A stretch of DNA of 64,000 nt from Microbacterium aurugineum (GTDB taxonomy: Bacteria; Actinomycetota; Actinomycetes; Actinomycetales; Microbacteriaceae). Location: the NCBI RefSeq assembly GCF_023101205.1, contig NZ_CP078078.1, positions 1,054,001-1,118,000 on the forward strand, in the 5' to 3' direction. The position numbers and the translations under genes are program-made. The notes beneath the pieces are model-generated. The model was not told where the DNA came from. It was given only the letters and a program-made list of their open reading frames with translations, and searched no databases. Shown here in pieces: positions 25,893 through 35,103 of the stretch; position 1 is the stretch's first letter, and the number at the start of each line of letters is the position of its first letter.

Positions 25893-27184
25893 CGACGGTG
25901 GAGCCTTTCGACGCGGTGGATGTCATCCGCGCCAAGCGCGACGGGGGCGCGGTCCCCGAGGCCGCGCTGCGCTGGATGGTGGACGCGTACACGCGCGGCT
26001 ACGTCTCGGACGCGCAGATGGCCTCGTTCGCGATGGCCGTCTTCCAGCGGGGGATGGAGCGCGACGAGATCCGCGTGCTCACCGACGCGATGATCGCCTC
26101 GGGGGAGCGGATGAGCTTCGCCTCCCTCGGCAAGAAGACCGTCGACAAGCACTCCACCGGCGGCGTCGGGGACAAGATCACGCTTCCGCTCGCGCCGCTC
26201 GTCGCGGCCTTCGGCGTCGCCGTCCCGCAGCTCAGCGGCCGCGGACTCGGTCACACCGGCGGCACGCTCGACAAGCTCGAGTCGATCCCGGGCTGGCGCG
26301 CGGCGCTCAGCAACGAGGAGATGTTCGCCCAGATGCAGGGCGACGTCGGCGCGGTCATCTGCGCCGCCGGTTCGGGGCTCGCCCCCGCCGACAAGAAGCT
26401 GTACGCGCTCCGCGATGTCACCGGAACCGTCGAAGCCATTCCGCTGATCGCCTCGAGCATCATGTCGAAGAAGATCGCGGAGGGAACGGACGCGCTGGTC
26501 CTGGACGTGAAGTTCGGCTCCGGCGCCTTCATGCAGGACATCGATCGTGCCCGCGAGCTCGCCCGCACGATGGTCGCGCTCGGCACCGATTCGGGCGTGG
26601 CGACCACCGCGCTCCTGACCGACATGAACGTCCCGCTCGGACTCGCGATCGGCAACGCCAACGAGGTCCGCGAGTCGGTGGAGATCCTCGCCGGCGGTGG
26701 TCCCGCCGATGTGCGGGAGCTGACGCTCGCCCTGGCGAGGGAGATGCTCGCACTTGCCGGACAGCCGGACGCCGACGTGGAGGCCGCCCTCGACGACGGG
26801 CGCGCGATGGACACCTGGAAGGCGATGATCCGCGCGCAGGATGGAGACCCCGACGCCCCGCTGCCCACGGCACGCGAGACGCACGTCGTCACCGCCCCGG
26901 AAGACGGTGTGCTCACGCGTCTGGACGCGCTCCCGTTCGGCGTCGCCGCCTGGCGACTGGGGGCGGGCCGTGCCAGGGCTGAGGACCCCGTGATCTTCGA
27001 GGCGGGAATCGACCTGCACGCGAAGCCGGGCGACCGCGTCACCACCGGGCAGCCGCTCTTCACGCTGTCCGCGGCGGACGAGGCCCGCTTCCCCCGCGCG
27101 ATCGAAGCTCTCGAGGGCGCCTGGGCGATCGGTGGCGAGGTGCCGGAGGCCGGTCCCATCGTGCGCGAGCGCATCACGGCGTGA
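25889..27184 (+). CDS. deoA: Thymidine (pyrimidine nucleoside) phosphorylase
   Basis: 431 residues. It phosphorolyses thymidine and related nucleosides to the base and (deoxy)ribose-1-phosphate. Phosphate-binding GKKTVDKHSTGGVGDK (81-96) and the family signature SGRGLGHTGGTLDKLE are intact, as is the C-terminal alpha/beta domain. ATG 25889 overlaps the cdd stop, fixing the start. Acts after Cdd in pyrimidine salvage. Confidence 0.96.
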   Translation: MTTVEPFDAVDVIRAKRDGGAVPEAALRWMVDAYTRGYVSDAQMASFAMAVFQRGMERDEIRVLTDAMIASGERMSFASLGKKTVDKHSTGGVGDKITLPLAPLVAAFGVAVPQLSGRGLGHTGGTLDKLESIPGWRAALSNEEMFAQMQGDVGAVICAAGSGLAPADKKLYALRDVTGTVEAIPLIASSIMSKKIAEGTDALVLDVKFGSGAFMQDIDRARELARTMVALGTDSGVATTALLTDMNVPLGLAIGNANEVRESVEILAGGGPADVRELTLALAREMLALAGQPDADVEAALDDGRAMDTWKAMIRAQDGDPDAPLPTARETHVVTAPEDGVLTRLDALPFGVAAWRLGAGRARAEDPVIFEAGIDLHAKPGDRVTTGQPLFTLSAADEARFPRAIEALEGAWAIGGEVPEAGPIVRERITA

Positions 27185-27235
27185 CTGCGGACCGCTAGCC
27201 TGAACTGAGCACATCCGCGACGGAGGAGGATCACC

Positions 27236-28351
27236 ATGTCGATCGACGCGAACGGCGATATCACGCTGCAGGGCGTCTCCCTGCGGAGCCTCCCGAAGGT
27301 GTCGCTGCACGATCATCTCGACGGTGCCCTGCGCCCCGCGACGATCATCGAGCTCGCGGACGCGATCGGCCTCGAGGTACCGAAGTCCGAACCCGCGGCG
27401 CTCGGTGCCTGGTTCGCGAAGCAGAGCGACTCGGGGTCGCTGGTGGAGTACCTCAAGACCTTCGATCTGACGACCGCCGTCATGCAGACCCCGGAAGGGC
27501 TCACCCGCGTCGCGCGCGAGTTCGTCCAGGATCTCGCGGCCGATGGTGTGGTCTACGGCGAGGTGCGCTGGGCTCCGGAGCAGCACCAGGCCCGTGGACT
27601 CACGCTCGAGCAGACCGTCGAAGCGGTGCAGCAGGGTATCGAAGAGGGCGAGGACGCCGCCGACCGCGATGGTCGGAGCATCCGCGTCGGCCAGTTGATC
27701 ACGGCCATGCGCCACACCGATCGGGCCAGGGAGATCGCCGAGTTGGCGGTCGACTTCCGCGGTCGCGGCGCCGTCGGGTTCGACATCGCGGGGCCGGAGG
27801 ACGGCTTCCCGCCGTCGAATCATCGCGCCGCGTTCGACTATCTCGCCGGCAAGTTCTTCCCGGTGACCGTACATGCGGGAGAGGCCGCGGGGCTCGCGTC
27901 GATCCGTTCAGCTCTGCTGGACGGGCGTGCGCTGCGACTGGGCCACGGCGTCCGCATCGCCGAGGATCTCCAGGTGGTGACGCAGGAAGGCGATGAGGTG
28001 CAGGTGCAGTTCGGCGACCTCGCCCGGTGGGTCCGCGACCGCGAGATCCCGCTCGAACTGTCGCCGTCCTCGAACCTGCAGACGGGGGCGATCGCGGCCT
28101 GGGGCAACACGCTGGCGGATCACCCGTTCGACCTGCTGTACCAGCTCGGGTTCTCCGTGACCGTGAACGTCGACAACCGCACGATGAGCGCCACGTCGCT
28201 CACGCGCGAGCTCGCGCTGCTCGTCGAGACGTTCGAGTACGACCTCGACGACCTCGAGACGTTCCAGTTCAACGCCGCCGCAGCCGCCTTCCTCCCGGTC
28301 GAGGAGCGGGAAGAGCTCGTCGAGTTGATCGCCGAGGGCTTCGACATCTGA
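27236..28351 (+). CDS. add: Adenosine deaminase
   Basis: 371 residues. Hydrolyses (deoxy)adenosine to (deoxy)inosine. Metal ligands and catalytic residues are visible: SLHDHLDGAL (HxH), VTVHAGEAAG (His, Glu), LRLGHGVRI and the terminal metal-Asp region VNVDNRTMSAT, where the more usual Asp-Asp pair reads Asp-Asn. GGAGGAGG precedes the ATG. TAGCCT at 27196-27201 might give it a promoter of its own. The inosine formed is the natural substrate for PunA encoded 15 kb away. Confidence 0.95.
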   Translation: MSIDANGDITLQGVSLRSLPKVSLHDHLDGALRPATIIELADAIGLEVPKSEPAALGAWFAKQSDSGSLVEYLKTFDLTTAVMQTPEGLTRVAREFVQDLAADGVVYGEVRWAPEQHQARGLTLEQTVEAVQQGIEEGEDAADRDGRSIRVGQLITAMRHTDRAREIAELAVDFRGRGAVGFDIAGPEDGFPPSNHRAAFDYLAGKFFPVTVHAGEAAGLASIRSALLDGRALRLGHGVRIAEDLQVVTQEGDEVQVQFGDLARWVRDREIPLELSPSSNLQTGAIAAWGNTLADHPFDLLYQLGFSVTVNVDNRTMSATSLTRELALLVETFEYDLDDLETFQFNAAAAAFLPVEEREELVELIAEGFDI

Positions 28352-28353
28352 TC

Positions 28354-29466
28354 GTGGCTTCCGGGGGGAGGCGACGATGGCGGACAGCCGCGATCATCAT
28401 CGCAGCCGCACTCGTCGCGAGCGGAGGCGGGCTCGCAGCGTATCTGTGGATGGGCCGCGCTCCGGCGGAGGCGGCGACGCCCACCCCCACTCCTCGCGCG
28501 TCGGTGACGGTTCCGCCGCTGACGCCGGCGGAGCAGCTGCTGGCGGACACCGACGATCCGCTCGCCTGCGCGGTGACGTTCACCGGCGAGGGCGCGCCGG
28601 CCGATCCCCAACTGCAGTGGCAGGGCGGCCTGTACCAGGCGCTTCCGATCCCGGCCCTCGACGGCCGTGTCTTCGCCGGCTGGTACGGAACTGCGGCGGA
28701 TGCGGCGGCCTTCACGGTCGCGGCTCGGGTGAACGGCGCGGACCAGGTCGTGTGCGAAGAGCAGCGGATCGAACTCTTCGCCGCGTGGAAGACACCGGAG
28801 CAGAACGCGGCTGAGGGAGTTCAGGTACCGATCCTGATGTACCACCAGTTCACGGCGAACCCCGAGGGCGAGTCGGGGTGGCTGCGAGGCAACTACGCCT
28901 ACATCGGTGATTTCGACGCGCACCTGAACCACATCTCCACCACGGGATTCTACCTGCCGACCTGGGATGAACTCAGTGCGTTCATCGACGGTCGGCTCTC
29001 CCTTCCGGCACGGAGCGTGATCATCACCGACGATGATGCCGATCAGACGTGGTTCGACCTCGCGGCACCCGTTGTCGAGAAGCACAAGCTGCTCGCGACC
29101 TCGTTCATGGTCACCGCCTACCGCTCCGATCCGCCGCCTTCGATCCACGTGCTGCGTCGTTCGCATACGCACGACATGCATCAGGCCGGCGCGAACGGCG
29201 ACGGACTGATGGTCAACTGGACGGCGGATCAGATCGCGGCAGACCTGAACCTCTCGGGAGACACGCTCGGGGTTCGCGAGGTCATCGCGTATCCGTTCGG
29301 TCACTACAACGACACCGCGAAAGAAGGTGTCCTGAAGGCCGGTTACGAGATGGCGCGGACCATCGAGCCCGGCACGGTCCGGATCGGCACCGACAAGCTC
29401 GCCCTTCCCGTCGTGCGAATCGACTACGGAATGGGAGTGGACGCGTTGATCTCGCGCATCGGCTGA
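28354..29466 (+). CDS. Membrane-anchored polysaccharide deacetylase with an InlB-like repeat
   Basis: 370 residues. One N-terminal membrane helix (about 11-32) then a Thr/Pro linker. Residues about 72-146 read like a Listeria-Bacteroides (InlB B-type) repeat: VTFTGEGAPAD, LPIPALDG, VFAGWYG, and LFAAW at the end. The NodB-type domain (about 158-370) has VPILMYHQF, IITDDDADQTW for motif 1 (normally TFDDG), SHTHDMH for the metal His motif and IAYPFGHYND for motif 3. Likely removes acetyl groups from a cell-surface glycan; substrate unknown. Start GTG 28354 comes 2 bp after the add stop, so it is probably cotranslated, though functionally unrelated. Convergent with the hydrolase gene, 3 bp away. 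Confidence 0.82.
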   Translation: MASGGRRRWRTAAIIIAAALVASGGGLAAYLWMGRAPAEAATPTPTPRASVTVPPLTPAEQLLADTDDPLACAVTFTGEGAPADPQLQWQGGLYQALPIPALDGRVFAGWYGTAADAAAFTVAARVNGADQVVCEEQRIELFAAWKTPEQNAAEGVQVPILMYHQFTANPEGESGWLRGNYAYIGDFDAHLNHISTTGFYLPTWDELSAFIDGRLSLPARSVIITDDDADQTWFDLAAPVVEKHKLLATSFMVTAYRSDPPPSIHVLRRSHTHDMHQAGANGDGLMVNWTADQIAADLNLSGDTLGVREVIAYPFGHYNDTAKEGVLKAGYEMARTIEPGTVRIGTDKLALPVVRIDYGMGVDALISRIG

Positions 29467-29469
29467 GGC

Positions 29470-30216
29470 TCAGGGGGCGAGCGGTGCGAGGAATTCGTCG
29501 ACCAGGCGCGTGACCTCCGCATGCATCTCCTCGGAGGAGATCGTCGGGGTGCCGTCGCCGTCCTGCGGCCCGTAGTCGCCGAACGAGGCATGAGAGGCGC
29601 CGTCGATCTCGACCATCTCGGCATCCGCAGGCAGCTCATCGCGTGCATCGGCGATCTTGTCGGCCGTCGAGAGGCCGTCCTCACTTCCCGAGATGCTCAG
29701 GACCGGGAGCCCGCTCTGCGAGAGGTCGTTGGCGCAGTAGGAACCGAACAGCACCAGCGCATCGGCGTCCGGGGCGAGCTGGCAGGCGCGCACACCACCG
29801 AGCGAGTGTCCTCCGACGGCCCACACCCCGACTTCCGGAGCGGCGGACGTGAAGGCATCGAGGCCCCGAGGGTCGAAGAAGGCCAGATTCAGCCAGGGGC
29901 GGGTGATCACGACCGTGACACCGTCTTCCGCGAGGCCCTGGAGGATGGCGGCATAGGCCCAGGGGTCGACCTTGGCCCCGGGGATGAAGACCAGCCCGAC
30001 GTCGGACTCGCCGTCCACCGGCTCGAGCACGATGCCCTGATCGGCATCCGTCACCGTGATCTGCGGGTTCTCCTGTACCGTCGCGAGCGGCTCGGGCTCC
30101 GCGGCCATGACACCGATCTGGCTCCACGCCACGACGCCGCCGACGCCGAGCACCACCACGATCGCCAGGCTCCACAGAACGCGCTTCAGGATGCGACGGC
30201 CACGAGTCTTCTCCAC
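29470..30216 (-). CDS. Membrane-anchored alpha/beta hydrolase
   Basis: 248 residues. Signal-anchor helix about 14-32, outside domain with nucleophile AVGGHSLGGVRAC (S138), acid D180 (GSEDGLS) and H209 (DGASHASFGDYG). The HASFGDYGPQDGDG motif matches the alpha/beta hydrolase 5 family of small secreted hydrolases. Substrate unknown. Start GTG 30216 is preceded by TAACGT (30228-30223) with 6 nt between (leaderless); that box overlaps the stop of the next gene. Confidence 0.8.
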   Translation of the reverse strand: MEKTRGRRILKRVLWSLAIVVVLGVGGVVAWSQIGVMAAEPEPLATVQENPQITVTDADQGIVLEPVDGESDVGLVFIPGAKVDPWAYAAILQGLAEDGVTVVITRPWLNLAFFDPRGLDAFTSAAPEVGVWAVGGHSLGGVRACQLAPDADALVLFGSYCANDLSQSGLPVLSISGSEDGLSTADKIADARDELPADAEMVEIDGASHASFGDYGPQDGDGTPTISSEEMHAEVTRLVDEFLAPLAP

Positions 30217-30225
30217 GCGTCAACG

Positions 30226-31191
30226 TTACTCCGCGGCGCGGCCCTCGCCGGCGACGGCAGGGTGCGTGCGGAGGTACTCCTCGAAAGCCTCAGCGGTCGT
30301 GCGTCGCGGTGTGTATCCGAACTCGCTCTTCAGACGTCCGTTCGCCAGCACCGGCCGATAGCGGAGGAACGGCACCTTCTCCGGTCCGTGCTCCGTGAGG
30401 CGGAGCGTCCGTCCGATCCGGAGACCTGCGGCCAGCACCCCCGCGGGGACCACGAGCTCGGGCTTGCGCAGTCGAGCCGCGATCTCCGGCACGGTCATGC
30501 GTCCGTCCCCGGCGACGTTGAAGATCCCGGGCGGGCCGTCCGTCGCCGCACGGATCATCGCTGCGGCGACGTCGTCCACCCAGACGAAGACGAACGGGGA
30601 ATCCGAACCGGCGATGCGGAGGATCCGCCTTCCGTCCCAGAGCGCGGTGATCTGATTCCGCACGGACGGACCGAGGATCGTGCCGATGCGGAAGACCACC
30701 TGCTCGAGCTCCGGGTGGGCCGTACGGTACTCGGCGAGCATCTCCTCCACCAGCCGCTTGTGCCGTGCGTACGGGAAGGCGTCGTTGCCCCGCAGCGGCT
30801 GGTCCTCCTCGATCCAGTCCGGGTTGTCGGCGTGATAGCCGTAGGCGGCGCCGGAGCTGGAGACGACGATGCGGCGGACGTCGGCCTCCACGCAGGCGGC
30901 GAGGACGTTCGCCGAGCCGGTCACGTCGACGCGGTACTCGAGGGCGACGTCGCGACCCGGATTGACGATCGCCGCCAGATGCACGACGGTGTCGATCCGA
31001 TGCTTCCGGAGCATCGGCGCGATGGCGGCGGGATCGGTCACATCCAGTGTCTCGTCGATGATGCCGTCGCGCGGCGTGCCCGGGCGCAGGTCCGCGGTGA
31101 CGACGAGTTCGACATCGTCGCGCGCGGCGAGGGCCTCGGCGACGTGCGACCCGAGGAAGCCTCCGCCGCCGGTGATGAGCACCCGCGACAT
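30226..31191 (-). CDS. NAD-dependent epimerase/dehydratase (extended SDR)
   Basis: 321 residues. Rossmann motif VLITGGGGFLGSHVAEAL at the N-terminus, VVHLAAIVNPG, catalytic Ser (VSSSGAAYG) and YxxxK (YARHK). The C-terminal substrate half is variable, so the sugar or other substrate cannot be named. It shares one base with the stop of the upstream BASS transporter gene (start 31191) and is the last gene of a three-gene operon. Confidence 0.85.
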   Translation of the reverse strand: MSRVLITGGGGFLGSHVAEALAARDDVELVVTADLRPGTPRDGIIDETLDVTDPAAIAPMLRKHRIDTVVHLAAIVNPGRDVALEYRVDVTGSANVLAACVEADVRRIVVSSSGAAYGYHADNPDWIEEDQPLRGNDAFPYARHKRLVEEMLAEYRTAHPELEQVVFRIGTILGPSVRNQITALWDGRRILRIAGSDSPFVFVWVDDVAAAMIRAATDGPPGIFNVAGDGRMTVPEIAARLRKPELVVPAGVLAAGLRIGRTLRLTEHGPEKVPFLRYRPVLANGRLKSEFGYTPRRTTAEAFEEYLRTHPAVAGEGRAAE

Positions 31192-32141
31192 CAGGCGGCC
31201 TCGATGGGTGCGCGGCCGCTGCTGTCTCCGGTCGCGGTCCCCGTGCGGCGTCGCGTGTGGCGGGCCCAGAGCCCCGCGAGCACGAGACCCGCGATGATGT
31301 CCCAGATGCCCCACCAGCCCGCGACGACGGCCATGCCTCCGAGCCCGTCGAAGAACAGGAACACCAGGCCCAGACCGAGGCCGGCGTTGCGGATGCCGAC
31401 CTCGAACGTCATCGCCTTGCGCTCACGGGTACCGAGGCCGCCCACGACGGCGGTGCCGTAGCCGAGTGCGAGCGCGACGGCGTCGTGGACGGCGACGACC
31501 AGCAGGATGACACCCAGGACCTGCACGAAGATCGCCCAGTTGCCGATGAGCGCCGCCACGATGAACCCGAGCAGGGCGATCAGGCTGAACCACTTCACGA
31601 ACGGCTGCACCCGCGCGCTCATCCCCGGCACTTTCGCGCGGAGGAGCAGACCCGCCGCGAAGGGGAGACCGATGATGAGGAAGATCTCCAGCAGCATCCG
31701 CCAGGGGTCGAGCGAGACATCGCGCAACAGGGCGCTGGCGGTGGGATGCAGGGAAGCCCAGAACGTGATGCTGAGCGGCATCGCGAAGATGTAGATGAGG
31801 TTCCCGACCGCGGTGAGTGAGACCGAGAGCGCGACGTTGCCGCCGGCACGATGTGTCAGCACCTGCGAGATGTTGCCGGGCGGGCAGCACGCGACCAGGA
31901 TCATCCCCAACGCCATCGACGGGGGGATGGGCAGCACGAGGGTCAGCAGGAACGTCGCGACGGGCAGCAGGAGCAGCTGCGCGAGGATCGCGATCACGAA
32001 CGGCTTCGGGTGCTTCGCCACCACACGGAAGTCGCGTGGCGAGGTGTCGAGGGCGATGCCGAACATGATCAGCCCCAACACCACGTTCAGGATCGTCAAC
32101 GTGCCGGGCGTGAACGACAGGACGACGTCGTCGATGTTCAT
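31191..32141 (-). CDS. Bile acid:sodium symporter (BASS) family transporter
   Basis: 316 residues, nine or ten hydrophobic helices. LVACCPPGNISQVLTHRAGGN corresponds to the conserved substrate/Na-site crossover helix of the family, and FEVGIRNAGLGLGLVFLF to its symmetric partner. Bacterial BASS members carry organic anions such as pyruvate, pantoate or steroid acids; the cargo here is unknown. ATG 32141 overlaps the upstream monooxygenase stop by 4 bases. A tail of about 25 residues is hydrophilic. Confidence 0.87.
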   Translation of the reverse strand: MNIDDVVLSFTPGTLTILNVVLGLIMFGIALDTSPRDFRVVAKHPKPFVIAILAQLLLLPVATFLLTLVLPIPPSMALGMILVACCPPGNISQVLTHRAGGNVALSVSLTAVGNLIYIFAMPLSITFWASLHPTASALLRDVSLDPWRMLLEIFLIIGLPFAAGLLLRAKVPGMSARVQPFVKWFSLIALLGFIVAALIGNWAIFVQVLGVILLVVAVHDAVALALGYGTAVVGGLGTRERKAMTFEVGIRNAGLGLGLVFLFFDGLGGMAVVAGWWGIWDIIAGLVLAGLWARHTRRRTGTATGDSSGRAPIEAA

Positions 32142-33430
32142 GCCGAGGCCTCCAGTGCGCTCTTCTCGCGTCGCACCGCGCTGCGATAGGCGTCCTTGTT
32201 GACGTAGTACGCCATCCGGTCGAGGCCGAGGTAGTGATAGCCGCCGGAGGTGTCCGGCCACGCCGTGCCGGTTACGCGGTCGCGGAAGCGTGCGGCCCGC
32301 GCCGGGTCGTGCTCTGCGGCGTCGAGGTAGGTCGCGAGCAGATCGGCCTGTTCGTACCGGCCCTGCCAGCCGATCCCGGAGGCCTCGATCATGCCCATCA
32401 CGTACAACCCGTTGAAGGAAGCGGGGAAGACGTTGAGGAACAACCGAGGCGACGCGCCGCGCCAGTGGAGGTGTTCGCGATCCACGAACGGATAGTCCAG
32501 GGTGTAGCCGGTCGCCAGCAGCACGAGGTCGTACTCGTCCGAACCCCCGTCGCGGAAGTGCACGGTCTTCCCGTCGAACCGATCGATGTCCGCACGGATG
32601 CGCAGATCGCCCTGCCCGAGGTGGTTGAGGATGAGGGTGTTCACGATCGGGTGAGATTCGTAGATGCGGTAGTCGGGCCGGGGGAATCCGAACCGCACGG
32701 GGTCTCCCGTGAACGCACGCAGCACGCGGCTGTCGACAGCCTGCTTGATCCGCGCCGGCAGGGGGCGCCCCTGGTTGAGGGTGTCGCTCGGCTTGCCGAA
32801 CAGGTAGCGCGGCACGAAGTAGTACCCGCGGCGGACACTCATATCGATCGAGTCGGCATGATGCACGGCGTCCACCGCGATGTCGCAGCCGGAGTTGCCC
32901 GCGCCGATGAGCAGCACCCGCTTGCCCCGGAGCATCTCCGGGGATTTGTAGGCGCTGGTGTGCAGCAGCTCGCCGGTGAACTCGCCGCGGAACGAGGGCA
33001 CGTTCGGTTCCGCGAGGGTGCCGTTCGCCAGCACGACCCCGGCATACCAACGGGTCTCCTCGCCGTCGGGGCCGCTGCTCGTGAGGTCCCACCCGCCGTC
33101 GCGCGGTTCGAGACGCGTGACCTTGGTCTCGAACCGGAACAGGTCGGTCAGCCCGAAGCGGTCGGCGTACTCCTGGAAGTACTCCTTCAGCACACGGTGG
33201 CCGGGGTAGTCGACCCGGGTGCGCATCGGGAACTCCGAGAACTCGGTCGTGGTGCGGGAGGAGATCAGGTGCGCCGACTCGTACATCGTGCTGCGCGGGT
33301 TCGTGATGTCCCACAGCCCGCCGACGCCGTGGGACGCCTCGTACCCGTCGACCCCGATACCGCGCCGGTGGAGCGCACGCGCCGCGGCCAACCCCGATGG
33401 TCCCGCCCCGATGACGGCATATCTGTTCAT
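32138..33430 (-). CDS. Flavin-containing monooxygenase (FMO/Baeyer-Villiger-like)
   Basis: 430 residues. FAD loop VIGAGPSGLAAARAL (about 6-20), FMO motif FTGELLHTSAYK, second nucleotide loop VLLIGAGNSGCDIAVDA for NADPH, and LLATGYTLDYPF. It uses NADPH and oxygen to oxygenate a soft nucleophile or ketone. Start ATG 33430 has GGGGAG 5-6 nt upstream. First gene of an operon with a BASS transporter and an SDR, which suggests uptake and oxidation of one compound class. Confidence 0.88.
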   Translation of the reverse strand: MNRYAVIGAGPSGLAAARALHRRGIGVDGYEASHGVGGLWDITNPRSTMYESAHLISSRTTTEFSEFPMRTRVDYPGHRVLKEYFQEYADRFGLTDLFRFETKVTRLEPRDGGWDLTSSGPDGEETRWYAGVVLANGTLAEPNVPSFRGEFTGELLHTSAYKSPEMLRGKRVLLIGAGNSGCDIAVDAVHHADSIDMSVRRGYYFVPRYLFGKPSDTLNQGRPLPARIKQAVDSRVLRAFTGDPVRFGFPRPDYRIYESHPIVNTLILNHLGQGDLRIRADIDRFDGKTVHFRDGGSDEYDLVLLATGYTLDYPFVDREHLHWRGASPRLFLNVFPASFNGLYVMGMIEASGIGWQGRYEQADLLATYLDAAEHDPARAARFRDRVTGTAWPDTSGGYHYLGLDRMAYYVNKDAYRSAVRREKSALEASA

Positions 33431-33461
33431 GATGCTCCCCGCACGTCGCTGTGCTCGAAAA

Positions 33462-33501
33462 ACGCCCCCGTCCACCGATCGTATCCGGTGGGCGGGGGCG
33501 T
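33462..33501 (-). terminator. Terminator of the mannitol PTS operon
   Basis: Arms 33462-33477 and 33486-33501 pair in 15 of 16 positions; on the minus strand the stem is followed by TTTT (33461-33458), a rare classical intrinsic terminator in this window. Confidence 0.88.
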
Positions 33502-33514
33502 CGAGATCCGTGGA

Positions 33515-34672
33515 TCAGTCGGGCCGGAGGTGCTGCTGCCGGTCCACCACGGCGTCGCGCACGCGAGGGAACAGCGGGTGCTCGGGATCGAGTCCCGTCG
33601 TGCGTGTCGTGAACGCGGTGGCGTCCTCGGTGCGCAGCAGCGCCTGCAGTTCGACCGACTGCTCATCGGCGGGGTCATCGAACTCGAGCGCGGCGGCGAC
33701 GGCGGCGACGAGCGCATCCGTCGGCAGGTCGCGTTCCGCAGCCATCGCGGCGGGTCCGATGAAGCGCTCGTGTCGCGAGATCTTGCGCAACGGCTGACGG
33801 CCGACGCGCTGCACGGTGTCGACGAGCGCGGGATTGCGGAAGCGGTCCAGGATGGTGGCCCGATAGGCGGCCAGGTCAGTGGGGTCGAGCCCGTGTTCGG
33901 CCACCAGGACTGCCGAGGTCTCCTCCAGCGCGGCCGAGACGCTCGAGGCGATCGCCGGGTCGGCCAGGGCATCCGAGATGCGCTCGATCCCCGCGCGTGC
34001 GCCGAAGTATGCGGTGGCGGCATGCCCCGTGTTCACGGTGAAGAGTTTGCGCTCGATGTACGGCGCCAGGTCGTCGACGAAGTGGGCACCGGGGATGTTC
34101 GGCAGCGCGCCGCCGAACGGGCCGGCCTCGATGGCCCACTCGTAGTACGGCTCCACCGTGACGTCGACGCCGCCGTCCGCCGGCTGTGCCGGGACGATGC
34201 GGTCGACCGCGGTGTTCGCGAAGACGGCGCGCGCGAGCAGCAGGTCGGCATCCGCCCCGGCCGCGGCCACGACCTCGCGGCGCAGCAGGTCGGTGGCCCC
34301 GATCGCGTTCTCGCAGGCCATGACCTGCAGCGGCGCGGCATCGGGGGAGCGGAGAGCCAACCCCGCCACGATCGACGGTGCCACGAACCGCAGCACGGTC
34401 GGCCCCACTGCGGTCGTGACGACATCGGCCGAGGCGACCTCCTCCGCCACGGTGGCCGGATCGGTGCGGCTGTTGACGGCGCGGAAGCCGGTGACGACGT
34501 GATCGGTCCCTCCGGGGCCGGCCTCGTGCACGGTGTACTCGGCGGTCGCATTGATCGCGTCGACCAGGGCATGGGCGACGTCGGAGAACACGACCTCGTA
34601 GCCTCCCTGGCGCAGCAGCAGACCGACGAAACCGCGACCGATGTTGCCGGCCCCGAAGTGGACCGCCTTCAT
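33515..34672 (-). CDS. mtlD: Mannitol-1-phosphate 5-dehydrogenase
   Basis: 385 residues. Oxidises mannitol-1-phosphate with NAD to fructose-6-phosphate. N-terminal [18 protein letters not shown] binds [19 protein letters not shown] holds the conserved active-site Lys/Asn/His region of the polyol-specific long-chain dehydrogenases. Last gene of the six-gene PTS operon; its ATG overlaps the EIIA stop (ATGA). Confidence 0.95.
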   Translation of the reverse strand: MKAVHFGAGNIGRGFVGLLLRQGGYEVVFSDVAHALVDAINATAEYTVHEAGPGGTDHVVTGFRAVNSRTDPATVAEEVASADVVTTAVGPTVLRFVAPSIVAGLALRSPDAAPLQVMACENAIGATDLLRREVVAAAGADADLLLARAVFANTAVDRIVPAQPADGGVDVTVEPYYEWAIEAGPFGGALPNIPGAHFVDDLAPYIERKLFTVNTGHAATAYFGARAGIERISDALADPAIASSVSAALEETSAVLVAEHGLDPTDLAAYRATILDRFRNPALVDTVQRVGRQPLRKISRHERFIGPAAMAAERDLPTDALVAAVAAALEFDDPADEQSVELQALLRTEDATAFTTRTTGLDPEHPLFPRVRDAVVDRQQHLRPD

Positions 34673-35103
34673 CCCTCGTTCACCTCCGAGAGGAGGGCGT
34701 AGAGCGCCTCCGGTGTCTGAGCGGCGGAGAGCCGAGCCACGTCATCCTCCTCGGAGAACAGGATCGCGATGCGCGAGAGGATCTCCAGATGCTCGTCGCC
34801 GACGCCGGCGATGCCGATCACGAATGTCGTGGGATCGCCTGACCAGTCGACCCCGCCGTCGTAGCGGACGACCGACAGCGCGGAGGCGAGGATCGCGTCC
34901 TTCGCGTCGTTGGTGCCGTGCGGGATCGCCAGTCCGTTGCCCATGAAGGTCGAGACCGTCTCCTCGCGCTGTCGCATCGCATCGACGTAGGCCGGGGTGA
35001 CGGCTCCGGCGGCCACGAGGATGTCCGTCGCCTCCTGCAGGGCCTCGTCCCTGGTCGCGCTACCGGGATGGATGCGCACCTGTTCGGGGGTGAGAACGCT
35101 CAT
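34669..35103 (-). CDS. mtlF: Mannitol PTS EIIA component
   Basis: 144 residues. Accepts phosphate from HPr and passes it to the EIIB domain of MtlA. Active-site motif [17 protein letters not shown] with H62. Separate EIIA, as in Gram-positive mannitol systems. Both ends overlap neighbours by 4 bases. Confidence 0.93.
   Translation of the reverse strand: MSVLTPEQVRIHPGSATRDEALQEATDILVAAGAVTPAYVDAMRQREETVSTFMGNGLAIPHGTNDAKDAILASALSVVRYDGGVDWSGDPTTFVIGIAGVGDEHLEILSRIAILFSEEDDVARLSAAQTPEALYALLSEVNEG

Noticed and set aside
25494..28351. Possible pseudogene in the salvage operon because of tight overlaps
   Set aside because: cdd, deoA and add are full length with all catalytic motifs; overlaps are normal translational coupling.
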